Of a stretch of DNA of 64,000 nucleotides, positions 1-9,481 are shown piece after piece (positions within the stretch are counted from its first letter, which is position 1; the number at the start of each line of letters is the position of its first letter). Source of the DNA: Lachnospiraceae bacterium (GTDB lineage: Bacteria > Bacillota > Clostridia > Lachnospirales > Lachnospiraceae). The stretch spans positions 135,155 to 199,154 of the forward strand of contig JAAUZU010000008.1 of the NCBI GenBank assembly GCA_014804445.1, written 5' to 3'. The notes under the pieces are model-generated. The model made no database searches, was not told where the DNA came from, and saw only the letters and a list, made by a program, of their open reading frames with translations. The translations under genes were made by a program, and so were the position numbers.

Positions 1-837
1 ATTCCTTCCATGCTGGTGGCAGGTCTGGCAAAGAAAGATGTCACTGTGGTTTTGTCAGGTGATGGCGGCGATGAGTTTTTTTGCGGCTATAATGTCTATG
101 ACAGAGTGGGGCAGGCGCAGAAACTGGATGGATTGGGAGAAATGCTCTATCGTTTTTGCAATCTTCCGGGTATCCATAAAACAGGAATTATGAATAAGCT
201 TCCCTTTAAGATAAGGGTGATTGCAAAAAACAGGGATAAAAATACAAAAACGCAAATTACTTCGGATAACTATCTGCGGGTAGTACGAAAAATGGTAAAG
301 GAAGAAGGCATTCCGCTTCATTATCCGATAGAGAGCCGGTATCACGAAAAAAACTGGCAGGAGCGCAGAATGCTGCTGGATATGGATACCTATCTGCCGG
401 GTGATATCCTGTGTAAAGTGGACAGAGCTTCCATGAAGTATTCTTTGGAGAGCCGCTGCCCTATTCTTGACAGGGATGTGATGGAATATTCATACAGGCT
501 CCCTCATTCCTTTAAGTACGGAAATCATGTTAAGAAAAGGATTTTGAAAGATATTGCGTATGATTATATTCCGAAAGAATTGTTGGAACGTCCGAAAAAA
601 GGCTTTAGCGTCCCCATTGATAAATGGCTCAGGGGACCGTTAAAGGAGCAGCTGCTTACCATGACAGAGCATAATTTTGTAAAATCGCAGGGTATTTTCG
701 ATGCGGATTTTATTTCCGGTATGGTGCAGACATACATGGAACATGAAGATGGGGGACCTGCTACAGGAGCAAATTATTCTAAACTTATGTGGTCCTATTT
801 TGTGTTTCAGCAATGGTATGATTTCTACATGAAATAA
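1..837 (+). CDS. asnB: Asparagine synthetase (glutamine-hydrolysing)-like, C-terminal part, cut by window edge
   Basis: The reading frame is open to base 1, so the N-terminus lies outside the window; the ATG at 10 in the ORF track is internal. The translation (IPSMLVAGLAK..., LSGDGGDEFFCGYN, ERPKKGFSVPIDKWL) matches the synthetase half of the second asnB in this window almost motif for motif. The glutaminase domain and the SGGxDS ATP-binding loop are not in view. Enzymes of this family move ammonia from glutamine onto an ATP-activated carboxylate. Inside a polysaccharide locus such a copy may amidate a uronic acid or a wall precursor instead of making free asparagine; that is inference. The downstream gene follows after 21 bp, so they are likely co-transcribed. 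Confidence 0.9.
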   Translation: MPSMLVAGLAKKDVTVVLSGDGGDEFFCGYNVYDRVGQAQKLDGLGEMLYRFCNLPGIHKTGIMNKLPFKIRVIAKNRDKNTKTQITSDNYLRVVRKMVKEEGIPLHYPIESRYHEKNWQERRMLLDMDTYLPGDILCKVDRASMKYSLESRCPILDRDVMEYSYRLPHSFKYGNHVKKRILKDIAYDYIPKELLERPKKGFSVPIDKWLRGPLKEQLLTMTEHNFVKSQGIFDADFISGMVQTYMEHEDGGPATGANYSKLMWSYFVFQQWYDFYMK

Positions 838-858
838 AGCGGTATAAGGAGTGGGATT

Positions 859-1803
859 ATGGGTGTGCATCCGTTAAAAAAATTTATATATCATCACGGG
901 ATAACAGCAAAAACATATAATATCATTCGGAACTACAGAAGAAATAAATTTAATAAACTGAGCGATGCAGACTTTGCCAGACAATATTACAGGAAGAATA
1001 CGGGAAGGGAGCTGAACCTGGAGAATCCTGTCAATTTTGATGAAAAGCTATGGTATCTGAAACTGCATGTAAGAGACCCGCTGCTGACGATTTGTACGGA
1101 TAAGTATCGGGTAAGGGAATATGTGAAACAATGCGGCTTGGAACATATTCTGAATGAATTATACGGAGTTTATGATTCTTTTGAGGAGATTCCCTTTGAC
1201 AAACTGCCAAAACGGTTTATCATAAAATGTAATCACACGTCGGGCATGAATGCCATTTTTGACCGGGAACGTCCATTTGATTCTGTCTATTATAAACACG
1301 AATTTGGATATTGGATGAAGCGGAATTGTTTTTGGGACAGCAGGGAGTGGAATTATAAAGATATCGTGCCCAAGATTATTTGCGAAAGAATACTGGAACA
1401 GCCGGGGAAAAGCTGTCTGGACGATTACAAGTTTATGTGTTTTGACGGTAAAGTCCGTCTGGTGTTCGGGGAGACGGGGATTTGCATGGCGGATGGCAGC
1501 CATAATCCCGATTCTGTCAGAAATGTGTATGACAGGGATTATCATCTGTTAAAGGGAGTTCGGTTTACAAGGAATAATTTTCCGGAAGAAATGTTGCCAA
1601 AGCCCAAGAATTATGAAAAAATGGTAGAGTATGCAGAAATTCTGGCAAAACCCTTTCGACATGTCAGAGTGGATTTGTACAACATAGATGGGGAAATTTA
1701 TTTTGGAGAAATGACTTTTTATCATCAGGGCTGTTGCAGCAAGGTATATCCGGAAGAGATGTATAACGAAGCCGGGAGCTGGATTGATATCAGTAATCTT
1801 TAA
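859..1803 (+). CDS. TupA-like ATP-grasp polysaccharide biosynthesis protein
   Basis: The 314-residue protein resembles the TupA-like ATP-grasp family, named for teichuronopeptide synthesis and common in Firmicute capsule loci. Visible landmarks are FDEKLWYLKL and CTDKYRVREYV near residues 60-95, IIKCNHTSGMN near 120, and the acidic metal-binding-type stretch VDLYNIDGEIYFGEMTFYHQ near the end. ATP-grasp enzymes usually form amide bonds through an acyl-phosphate, so the likely job is attaching an amino acid or related group to a sugar acid. A neighbouring asnB fits that chemistry. The ATG at 859 has an AAGGAGTG-like site in front. The exact substrate cannot be told. Confidence 0.78.
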   Translation: MGVHPLKKFIYHHGITAKTYNIIRNYRRNKFNKLSDADFARQYYRKNTGRELNLENPVNFDEKLWYLKLHVRDPLLTICTDKYRVREYVKQCGLEHILNELYGVYDSFEEIPFDKLPKRFIIKCNHTSGMNAIFDRERPFDSVYYKHEFGYWMKRNCFWDSREWNYKDIVPKIICERILEQPGKSCLDDYKFMCFDGKVRLVFGETGICMADGSHNPDSVRNVYDRDYHLLKGVRFTRNNFPEEMLPKPKNYEKMVEYAEILAKPFRHVRVDLYNIDGEIYFGEMTFYHQGCCSKVYPEEMYNEAGSWIDISNL

Positions 1804-1832
1804 AATGGAATAATCCAAAGGAAAAGACAGAT

Positions 1833-2990
1833 ATGGACAAAGTGCAGATGAACACAAAACAACCGCATAATTCCTCAAAGGAAAGAATGGCAAATCTCGA
1901 GCTTTTACGGATTGTGGCTATGCTTCTGATTGTTGTGCTGCATTTTTTAGGGAAAGGCGGCTGGCTGACAGAGTTGACGGAGCCGTCACTGCCATACACG
2001 GGATACGTGGCATGGGGCATGGAGGCGCTGGCGATTGGCTCTCTGAATGTCTATATGCTGCTGAGCGGTTATTTTCTGATTGAGGGCTCTTTTAGGGTAA
2101 AACGTCTCCTGCAGCTTTTTTTGCAGGTTTTGTTTTACAGCATCACCATAGGCTTGACTGCCGCCGCTTTTGGATATCTGCCTGAGGAGGGCTTTTCCAT
2201 TTACTATCTGGCGACGCTTTGTCTGCCGATTTCCACAAACCATTACTGGTTTATGACGGCGTATTTCTTTATGTATCTGTTTATGCCCCTGCTGGCACAG
2301 GGGGTAAAGAAGCTGACGAAAAAGCAGTTTCAGATCGTGTTGTCGCTGCTGATTTTCGTGGTGTGTATTGTAAAATCGGTTGTGCCGATTCCGCTTTCTA
2401 CGGATATGCAGGGATACGACTGTATTTGGTATATGTGCGTGTTTTTAGTGGCTGCGTACATCAGGCTGTATGGCGTGCCGTTTTTTCAAAACGTATGGCG
2501 TTCGCTCTTGGTTTATCTGGCGTCGGCGGCGGGGATTTTGGCGCTTACACTGGCTCTGCGGTTTTTGTATCTGCGGACGGGAAAGCTGAGTAATATGCTG
2601 ACAGTCAGTTACAATTATAACCATATTCTGACGCTGCTCGCGTCGGCTGCGTTTTTCTGTTTGTTCTGCCATATCAAAATAAAGGATGGGGCGTTTAGCC
2701 GCTTTGTCTGCCGGATTGCGCCATATACGCTGGGCGTTTATCTTTGGCATGAGCATATTGCAATCCGTTATGAATGGCAGGAATGGCTCTATGCGGTGCT
2801 GGGAAAACCGAATGGCAGCATTATGCTGGTGTTGTATACCATGCTTGCCGTTGTGCTGGTATTTATCATCGGTATCCTGCTTGATATGCTGAGAAGTCTT
2901 TTGTTTTGGGTTCTGCATCTGCTGCTCTCCCATATAGGCGCGTATCAAAGCCTGCAGAAATGGCTGGACGGGCTTGTGATTAAAATATGA
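1833..2990 (+). CDS. Acyltransferase family 3 membrane protein
   Basis: A 385-residue polytopic protein. The opening LELLRIVAMLLIVVLHF carries the conserved Arg and His typical of acyltransferase-3 (OafA/WecH-like) proteins, with about ten hydrophobic segments after it. NHYWFMTAYFFMYL, and LGVYLWHEH near residue 305, are also typical. Such enzymes transfer acetyl or succinyl groups across the membrane to sugar hydroxyls. It overlaps the next gene by ATGA, so the two are translationally coupled. It is a second O-acylation route beside the MBOAT pair at 7988-10528. Confidence 0.82.
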   Translation: MDKVQMNTKQPHNSSKERMANLELLRIVAMLLIVVLHFLGKGGWLTELTEPSLPYTGYVAWGMEALAIGSLNVYMLLSGYFLIEGSFRVKRLLQLFLQVLFYSITIGLTAAAFGYLPEEGFSIYYLATLCLPISTNHYWFMTAYFFMYLFMPLLAQGVKKLTKKQFQIVLSLLIFVVCIVKSVVPIPLSTDMQGYDCIWYMCVFLVAAYIRLYGVPFFQNVWRSLLVYLASAAGILALTLALRFLYLRTGKLSNMLTVSYNYNHILTLLASAAFFCLFCHIKIKDGAFSRFVCRIAPYTLGVYLWHEHIAIRYEWQEWLYAVLGKPNGSIMLVLYTMLAVVLVFIIGILLDMLRSLLFWVLHLLLSHIGAYQSLQKWLDGLVIKI

Positions 2991-4789
2991 GGCAAAATAT
3001 GAACAAGTGGAAGGAATCCCGATTTTATCGGATATGCTGCAATTACATATTTCCGTTGATACTGCTCCTGTATCCGCTCCGCCACATTTACTGGGGGCTG
3101 GACTTGTGGGATACGGGCTATAATTATGCCAATTTCAGGTACATGGGACTGGAACACATGGATTCCATGTGGCTTTTTTCCACATATCTTGCCAATGTGG
3201 TGGGACATTTTTTCACGCTGCTTCCCGGCGGGCATACCCTTCTTTTTATGAATTTGTACACGGGACTGTTTACGAGTCTGCTGGCGCTCACGTCATACCT
3301 GTTTCTGACAAGGCGGGTGAAGATGCCGGCAGGCGTGGTGTTTGTGGGAGAGTTTGCGGCGGTCAGCCTGTGCTTCTGCCCAACAGCGCTTCTGTACAAT
3401 TATCTGACCTATGTGCTGTTTCTCGCGGGCGTGCTGTTTTTGTATGAAGGCCTTTTACAGGAAAAGAACCGTTATCTGGTGCTTGCCGGTGTGATGCTGG
3501 GAACCAACATATTTGTCCGCTTTTCCAATCTGCCCGAAGCCGCCATGATAGTGGGAGTGTGGGCATATGCCGTGATTTGCCGCAAAAAGTGGAAAAAGGT
3601 TTTGCAGGAGACCGCTTTTTGTATGCTGGGCTATATCGGCGCTGTTTTTTTCTGGCTGGGTTTTCTGTCCCTGCGTTATGGTCTGTCAAGCTATGTGGAG
3701 GGGATTAAGAGGCTGTTTGCCATGACGGAAACCGCCACGGATTACAAGGCTTCCTCCATGCTGTACAGAATGTTTTCCGAATATATTGAGAATCTGTACT
3801 GGGTGAACCGGATTCTGTTTTTTGCAATTCCGGGCATTATCGTCTGCATGGTGCTTCCAAAGTCCTTCAAATGGGTAAAAAAGATTGCCTGCGCGGTATT
3901 TGCAGCGGCAGCGGCGGTATGGCTGTACACCCGAAAGGATGCGCAGGGCATCAGCCTTTTCTGCGACCTGCGGTTTGACGAATACAGTTCCATGCAAAAA
4001 CCGGCAACCTTGTTTTTGATGCTGACCCTTGTTGTGTGTCTGGTGCGGGTTTTCGGGAGAAAGACGGAAAAGAAGGAGAAGCTGCTGGCAGGTCTGATTT
4101 TTTTGTCGGTACTTCTTACCTCCATTGGCAGCAACAACGGACTTTTTACCAGTTTTAACAATCTCTTTCTGGCAGCACCCTATGTCCTGTGGAATCTCTA
4201 CAGACTGTGCAGGTATCAAGCGGAGTGGAAAATTCCTCTGGTCTTGCCGTTAAAAACGCTTGCCATGATGTTCACTACTATTTTCCTCTTCCAAAGTCTT
4301 GGTTTTGGCACGCGGTTTGTCTTTGCAGAGGCGACAGGCATAAAAAGCACGGCTGCTAAAGTGGAAAATAACGCCGTATTAAAAGGAATCCGCATGAGCG
4401 AAGAAAGAGCCCGGTGGCTTCAGGAAATCAGCGCTTACATTGCGGATAACCAACTGATGGGAAGAGAGGTTATCCTGTATGGTTATATTCCCTCCCTCAG
4501 CTTTTATCTGGAGCTTCCCTCCGCTTTCAATCCCTGGAGCGACTTGGCATCCTACAGTACAGAAGCGATGGCGGCGGCGATGGAGAAAATGGAGGCGGAA
4601 CTGGCAGGAGACAAAGAACTGCCAATTGTCATTCTGAGCAAAGACTGTGTAGCGGATACCGATACATTGTCGGCTCCGACCGCAGGCGACCCAAAACTAG
4701 CCATGATAGTGCAGTTTATAGAGGACTATCATTACAAAATAACCTTTTCCAACGAGAAGTTTGTGTTATATGAGGCGGCAGGGGAATAA
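2987..4789 (+). CDS. Polytopic membrane protein, probable GT-C type glycosyltransferase
   Basis: A 600-residue protein with roughly eleven to twelve hydrophobic segments and a soluble C-terminal tail of about 130 residues. The first external loop has the acidic motif GLDLWDTGYNYANF (residues about 37-50), where GT-C enzymes that use polyprenyl-phosphate sugars keep their catalytic acids. No conserved name is recognisable to me. The start overlaps the upstream stop as ATGA; an in-frame ATG lies four codons later. It could be a side-chain glycosyltransferase acting outside the membrane. A polymerase role is less likely but not excluded. Confidence 0.62.
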   Translation: MRQNMNKWKESRFYRICCNYIFPLILLLYPLRHIYWGLDLWDTGYNYANFRYMGLEHMDSMWLFSTYLANVVGHFFTLLPGGHTLLFMNLYTGLFTSLLALTSYLFLTRRVKMPAGVVFVGEFAAVSLCFCPTALLYNYLTYVLFLAGVLFLYEGLLQEKNRYLVLAGVMLGTNIFVRFSNLPEAAMIVGVWAYAVICRKKWKKVLQETAFCMLGYIGAVFFWLGFLSLRYGLSSYVEGIKRLFAMTETATDYKASSMLYRMFSEYIENLYWVNRILFFAIPGIIVCMVLPKSFKWVKKIACAVFAAAAAVWLYTRKDAQGISLFCDLRFDEYSSMQKPATLFLMLTLVVCLVRVFGRKTEKKEKLLAGLIFLSVLLTSIGSNNGLFTSFNNLFLAAPYVLWNLYRLCRYQAEWKIPLVLPLKTLAMMFTTIFLFQSLGFGTRFVFAEATGIKSTAAKVENNAVLKGIRMSEERARWLQEISAYIADNQLMGREVILYGYIPSLSFYLELPSAFNPWSDLASYSTEAMAAAMEKMEAELAGDKELPIVILSKDCVADTDTLSAPTAGDPKLAMIVQFIEDYHYKITFSNEKFVLYEAAGE

Positions 4790-4831
4790 GGAATTTGGTC
4801 GTAATATGATAGATATCGGAGATTTGTCAAA

Positions 4832-5950
4832 ATGAATCAGCGTAAGAAGAAAATTGTAATATTTTGCAGCTCGCTGGCACGGGGCGGAACAGAGCGGGTT
4901 GCGGTAAATTTGGCGGAATTCATGAAAAACAGAGGTATTTCTGTTACGATAGTGACGCAGTATCGCGCCAAAAATGAGTATGCACTTCCGGATGGGGTGT
5001 CCAGAGTGTTCAGTGAGATTACGGACGATGAGGCCGCCGGAAACCGGATTGGGAATTTTTTTGCAAGGTGCAGAAAGTTACGCAGAATCTGGAAGGAACA
5101 GAAGCCGGACTGTATTCTTTCTTTTATAGGGAAAAATAATGTGATGGCGGTGCTGACCGCGCTTTTTACAAAAATTCCGGTGGTGGTTTCGGTGCGCAGC
5201 GAACCCAAGTATGAGAATGCTACACATACCATGCGTTTCCTGGCAAAAACGTTGTTTGTGGGGGCGGCAGGTATCGTGGTGCAGACAAAGGAAGCAAAGA
5301 AATTTTTCCCGGTTTATCTGCGCAGCAGAACTGTGGTGTTAAAAAACCCGTTGAATCCGGATTTTGTCAGACCACGTTTTACGGGGGAAAGGGATGGGAA
5401 TATTGTAGCTGTAGGAAGAGTGGACAGCAATAAAAACCATGAGATGATTATACGAGCTTTCTCGCGGCTGACGAAAGAATTCCCGCAGTCTGCGCTTACT
5501 ATTTACGGAGAAGGCGAATGTAGAAAAGGCTTGCAGGAACTGGCGGACAGACTGGGCATTTCGGACAGAGTGAGTCTCCCGGGAGCGGTAACGGATGTCC
5601 CGGAAAAAATTTATAAAAGCAGTGTTTTTGTGCTTTCTTCCAATATTGAGGGTATGCCGAATGCGCTGTTGGAAGCAATGTGTCTCGGCCTTCCGGTTAT
5701 ATCTACAGACTGCCCCTGTGGTGGACCGGGAGAACTGATTGAGGATGGTGTGAATGGCTTTTTGATACCTGTAGGTGATGAAAAGGCGCTGGAGGACAGG
5801 CTGCGGCTGCTCTTGAAAGATAGAGACAGGGCGGAGCGTATGGGAGAACAGGCAGTTCTTCTTCAAAAAGAATATGAGCCGGATAAGGTAAATGCAGAGT
5901 GGCTGGCTTATCTGGTTTCCAAAATGGGAGGAAAGGCATGTGCGGAATAG
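4832..5950 (+). CDS. Glycosyltransferase family 4 (GT-B fold)
   Basis: A 372-residue cytoplasmic GT-B enzyme. The N-terminal half opens with IVIFCSSLARGGTERVAVNLA, the glycine-rich acceptor loop. The C-terminal half has VAVGRVDSNKNHEMIIRAF near residue 190, LTIYGEGECRKGL, and the nucleotide-binding SSNIEGMPNALLEAMCLGLP near residue 270, which holds the E-x7-E-like pattern of GT4. It should add one sugar to the growing lipid-linked chain from an NDP-sugar. Its last 13 bases overlap the start of asnB, suggesting translational coupling. Confidence 0.9.
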   Translation: MNQRKKKIVIFCSSLARGGTERVAVNLAEFMKNRGISVTIVTQYRAKNEYALPDGVSRVFSEITDDEAAGNRIGNFFARCRKLRRIWKEQKPDCILSFIGKNNVMAVLTALFTKIPVVVSVRSEPKYENATHTMRFLAKTLFVGAAGIVVQTKEAKKFFPVYLRSRTVVLKNPLNPDFVRPRFTGERDGNIVAVGRVDSNKNHEMIIRAFSRLTKEFPQSALTIYGEGECRKGLQELADRLGISDRVSLPGAVTDVPEKIYKSSVFVLSSNIEGMPNALLEAMCLGLPVISTDCPCGGPGELIEDGVNGFLIPVGDEKALEDRLRLLLKDRDRAERMGEQAVLLQKEYEPDKVNAEWLAYLVSKMGGKACAE

Positions 5951-7839
5951 CAGGTATCTGTAATTACGGAGATAATCCGATTGGAAATATAGAGGCGATG
6001 AACCGTATGCTGCTGCGTCGTGGACCGGACGCAGGAGGATACTGGCTTGATGAAAAGGAAAAAGTGGTATTGGGACACAGGCGGCTGTCTATTGTGGAAT
6101 TGTCGGAAGCAGGGGCGCAGCCCATGGTTTCTGACAGCGGCAGGTATGTAATTGTTTACAATGGAGAGATATATAACGGACAACAGATAAAAGAACGGCT
6201 TTCTGCAAAGCATGAAAGCAGCAACAGACTATTTTCCTTCCGTGGTACTTCCGACACGGAAATACTGCTGGAGGCAATTGAGAGTCTGGGCATACAGGAG
6301 ACACTGCTGATGGCAAAAGGCATGTTTGCTTTTGCTGTTTATGACAGGGATGAGAAAGCCCTGTATTTGTCCAGAGACAGAATCGGTGAGAAGCCGCTTT
6401 ATTACGGGATGACTGGAAACAGCTTTGTATTTGCTTCTGACATTGCTGCGATTAAGGCAGTAGAGTGGTTTCACAACGAAATCAATACAGAAGTACTGGG
6501 GTTGTACTTTCGATATGGCTATATCCCGCAGCCGTATACAATTTACCGGGGAATATGGCAGTTAAAGCCCGGGACGTATTTGAAAATCAAAGTCCCTTTT
6601 GCGGAGTGGGAAGAAAAAAGTTACTGGGATATTTTACAGGTGGCGGAAAGCGGGCAGGAAAACCTGTTTCACGGAACGGAGCAGGAGGCGGCGGAACAAT
6701 TGGAAATTCTGCTGAAAGAGGCGATAAGAGGCCAGATGAGAGCCGATGTTCCTTTAGGGGCTTTTTTGTCTGGCGGCATTGACAGCACACTGGTAGTGAG
6801 TCTGATGCAGTCCATGAGCGATAAAAAAATCCGTACTTTTACAGTTGGTTTTGAGGAACAGGATTACAATGAAGCACAATATGCCAGAGAGACGGCCGGA
6901 TATTTGGGAACGGAGCACACGGAATTGACTGTTGGTTTTTCTGATGTGATGGATGTGCTGACGCATTTGCCGGAAGCTTATGCAGAGCCTTTTGCTGACA
7001 GTTCCCAGATACCGACTATGTTGGTGAGCAAAATGACGAAACAGCATGTAACTGTTTCTTTGAGCGGAGATGCCGGTGACGAGCTGTTCTGTGGTTACAA
7101 TACCTACAAGGATATGGAGCAGGGACTGCGCATTGTGCAGGGAAAAGCAGGTTTTCTGCCGCAGCGGATGCGAAAGGGGATAGGAAGGCTCTGCGGAGCG
7201 GTGAGTAATGCGCATACGCCGCTGCTATACAAGGTGGCCGGCTGTTTTTCCGTAGATTCGGCGGAGTCCTATTATCGTATGATGGGAAATACGGATTGCA
7301 GGATTCCTTATCTGCCAAAAAGTAAAGCAGTTTTGCCCTGCAGTAACGATATGTATGCGGACGGCTGTCTGAAAGATGCAAGACATAATCTGATGCTGAT
7401 AGATATGCTGCAATACCTTCCCGACGATATTCTGGTAAAGGTAGACAGGGCGGGTATGTACTATTCGCTGGAAAACAGAATTCCGCTTCTGGATAAGGAT
7501 GTGATAGAATTTGCGTGGAAGCTTCCCATACAGTATAAGTTTCAGGATGGGATAACCAAGAAGCCCCTGCGTCATATTTTATATCGGTATGTGCCGAAAG
7601 AAATGATGGAGCGTCCCAAGAAAGGGTTTGGAATTCCGGTAAGCGAGTGGCTGCTGGAAGGGGAACTGCATGAATGGGCGGAAAGTACCATGTCAGATGC
7701 AAGACCCATGGCAAAGGAATTTCTGAATTTGAAATATGTGGACAGCATTTGGAAGGATTTCCTGGCAAATCATAAGTGGAATCCTGTTATTTGGTATGTA
7801 CTTATGCTGGAACAGTGGATGCTGTATGTAAAATTATGA
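5938..7839 (+). CDS. asnB: Asparagine synthase (glutamine-hydrolysing)
   Basis: I start the protein at the ATG at 5938 rather than at the track's 5899, because it gives MCGIAG with the catalytic Cys2 of class II glutamine amidotransferases. AGGAAAGGC lies just upstream. Residues 2 to about 210 form the glutaminase domain. SGGIDST near residue 278 is the ATP-pyrophosphatase loop, and LSGDAGDELFCGYN and ERPKKGFGIPVSEWL follow. The 633 residues fit the family. It is the second asnB-type gene within 6 kb and sits inside the polysaccharide cluster, so a role in amidating a cell-surface sugar or peptide is plausible. A hairpin terminator follows it. Confidence 0.93.
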   Translation: MCGIAGICNYGDNPIGNIEAMNRMLLRRGPDAGGYWLDEKEKVVLGHRRLSIVELSEAGAQPMVSDSGRYVIVYNGEIYNGQQIKERLSAKHESSNRLFSFRGTSDTEILLEAIESLGIQETLLMAKGMFAFAVYDRDEKALYLSRDRIGEKPLYYGMTGNSFVFASDIAAIKAVEWFHNEINTEVLGLYFRYGYIPQPYTIYRGIWQLKPGTYLKIKVPFAEWEEKSYWDILQVAESGQENLFHGTEQEAAEQLEILLKEAIRGQMRADVPLGAFLSGGIDSTLVVSLMQSMSDKKIRTFTVGFEEQDYNEAQYARETAGYLGTEHTELTVGFSDVMDVLTHLPEAYAEPFADSSQIPTMLVSKMTKQHVTVSLSGDAGDELFCGYNTYKDMEQGLRIVQGKAGFLPQRMRKGIGRLCGAVSNAHTPLLYKVAGCFSVDSAESYYRMMGNTDCRIPYLPKSKAVLPCSNDMYADGCLKDARHNLMLIDMLQYLPDDILVKVDRAGMYYSLENRIPLLDKDVIEFAWKLPIQYKFQDGITKKPLRHILYRYVPKEMMERPKKGFGIPVSEWLLEGELHEWAESTMSDARPMAKEFLNLKYVDSIWKDFLANHKWNPVIWYVLMLEQWMLYVKL

Positions 7840-7845
7840 TATCAA

Positions 7846-7869
7846 AGTCATTCGAAAGAATGACTTTTG
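7846..7869 (+). terminator. Hairpin after asnB
   Basis: AAAGTCATTC-GAAA-GAATGACTTT is a perfect 10-bp stem with a GAAA tetraloop, directly after the asnB stop. The T tract is short, and the right arm doubles as the -35 region of the promoter below. Confidence 0.6.
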
Positions 7870-7888
7870 CCGACTATCGTGATATAAT
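7860..7888 (+). promoter_or_regulatory. Promoter for MBOAT operon
   Basis: ATGACT, a 17-bp spacer and TATAAT, with TG one base before the -10 box (extended -10). The same ATGACTTTT-N14-TATAAT layout recurs at 10536 and 12809. Confidence 0.6.
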
Positions 7889-7987
7889 CTTTTTGTTGAC
7901 CATATGGTATGTAAAGTACCGGGAGATTACACGGAAGATATTTGTAAATATACCGTAGAGAAAGCCGGAATGGAGGAAACGTGAGAA

Positions 7988-9469
7988 ATGCTGTTTAATA
8001 CCCAGATATTTCTATTTGTATTTTTGCCCATAGTGTTGCTGGGGTATTATTGTCTGCATAAAGCCTCCCTGCACAACGGTGCAAAAATATTGCTTTTTCT
8101 CAGTTCCCTTATTTTTTATGGGTATTATAACCCGGCATACTTGATTCTTCTTTTGGGAAGCATAGCAGGAAATTATGTTTTATACAAGATCATACAGAGA
8201 CTTCTGCCCGATAGCGTAAAGAACGGATGGCTGCGAAAAGGGGTTGTGATTGTGGGTGTGGCAGCCAATTTGTTTGTCTTGTTTTATTTTAAATACTTCA
8301 ACTTTTTTCTACATAATGTCAACAAGGTATTCCGCACGGATTTTAATTTGCGAAACATTATACTGCCGTTGGGAATCAGTTTTTTTACGTTTCAGCAGAT
8401 TTCTTTTCTGGTAGACTGCTACAAAGGGGAAACCGGGAAATATAACCTGCTGGATTATGGTGTGTTTGTGGCTTTTTTCCCGCAATTGGTTGCAGGCCCC
8501 ATTGTGTTACATAAAGATATGATTCCGCAGCTGTCGGAAAAAAGCAGATGGAAGCCCGATATGGAAAGATTTGAAAGCGGGCTGAAGTATTTTGTAATAG
8601 GGCTTTTCAAAAAGACAATGGTTGCGGACCGGTTTGGACAGGTGGTATCTCTGGGGTATGCCGGCGCCATGAGATGGAGTGTCTGGGAAACGATATTGAT
8701 TATACTTTCCTACACGTTACAAATTTATTTTGACTTCAGCGGCTATAGTGATATGGCGATTGGATTGGGAAAACTGTTTGGAATCGATATTCCGGTGAAC
8801 TTTGATTCGCCTTATAAAGCGTCTTCCATAGCTGATTTCTGGAAACGCTGGCATATGACGATGACGCAGTTTTTTACAAAATATGTGTATATTCCGCTGG
8901 GAGGAAGCCGAAAAGGAATCATAAGAACCTGCATCAACACTATGATAGTGTTTGCCTTAAGTGGTTTATGGCACGGGGCGGCGTGGACATTTGTTCTTTG
9001 GGGACTGCTGCATGGAGCTGCGCTTGTTTTTCACAGATTGTTTCATGTTTGTATGGATAAGCTGCCGAAAGCGCTTACCGGTTTTGTTACGTTTTTGTTT
9101 GTAAATATAGCCTGGGTATTGTTTCGGGCAGAAGGAACCTATCAGGCAGGCAGAATCTTTAAAAGTCTTCTGACGGGCGGTTTTGCTGTTCAAAATATGG
9201 ATTTGTGTTATGCTTTCCTGGGAGATAACCCGAAATTCATGTTGGAAAATATATCATGGGGGACGCCGTTGTTTGACGGAATTGCCCTTGCGGTGACAAT
9301 TATCGGGATTATAGCGGCATTGCTTGTGGTTTTTGCAGCGCCCTCTTCCCACCGAATAGCAAACAGCAGAAAGCATTATCGCGGTGAAGGTGTGGTCTGG
9401 GGATTTGCAGCAGTGCTGTGTATTATGACGTTTACCAAAGTTTCCACATTTTTGTACTTTAATTTTTAG
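7988..9469 (+). CDS. MBOAT family O-acyltransferase (AlgI/DltB-like)
   Basis: A 493-residue polytopic membrane protein. It shows the hallmark ILPLGISFFTFQQISFLVD near residue 120, QIYFDFSGYSDMAIGLG near 250, FWKRWHMTMTQFF near 285, and SGLWHGAAWTFVLWGLLHG near 325 with the invariant catalytic His. These are the AlgI/PatA-type landmarks. The enzyme passes an acyl group, usually acetyl, across the membrane to an extracellular acceptor through a partner protein. The next gene begins 12 bp downstream and looks like that partner. The target is probably the polysaccharide of this locus. Start chosen at ATG 7988, preceded by GGAGGAAACGTGAGAA. Confidence 0.93.
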   Translation: MLFNTQIFLFVFLPIVLLGYYCLHKASLHNGAKILLFLSSLIFYGYYNPAYLILLLGSIAGNYVLYKIIQRLLPDSVKNGWLRKGVVIVGVAANLFVLFYFKYFNFFLHNVNKVFRTDFNLRNIILPLGISFFTFQQISFLVDCYKGETGKYNLLDYGVFVAFFPQLVAGPIVLHKDMIPQLSEKSRWKPDMERFESGLKYFVIGLFKKTMVADRFGQVVSLGYAGAMRWSVWETILIILSYTLQIYFDFSGYSDMAIGLGKLFGIDIPVNFDSPYKASSIADFWKRWHMTMTQFFTKYVYIPLGGSRKGIIRTCINTMIVFALSGLWHGAAWTFVLWGLLHGAALVFHRLFHVCMDKLPKALTGFVTFLFVNIAWVLFRAEGTYQAGRIFKSLLTGGFAVQNMDLCYAFLGDNPKFMLENISWGTPLFDGIALAVTIIGIIAALLVVFAAPSSHRIANSRKHYRGEGVVWGFAAVLCIMTFTKVSTFLYFNF

Positions 9470-9481
9470 GAGGATACAGGC

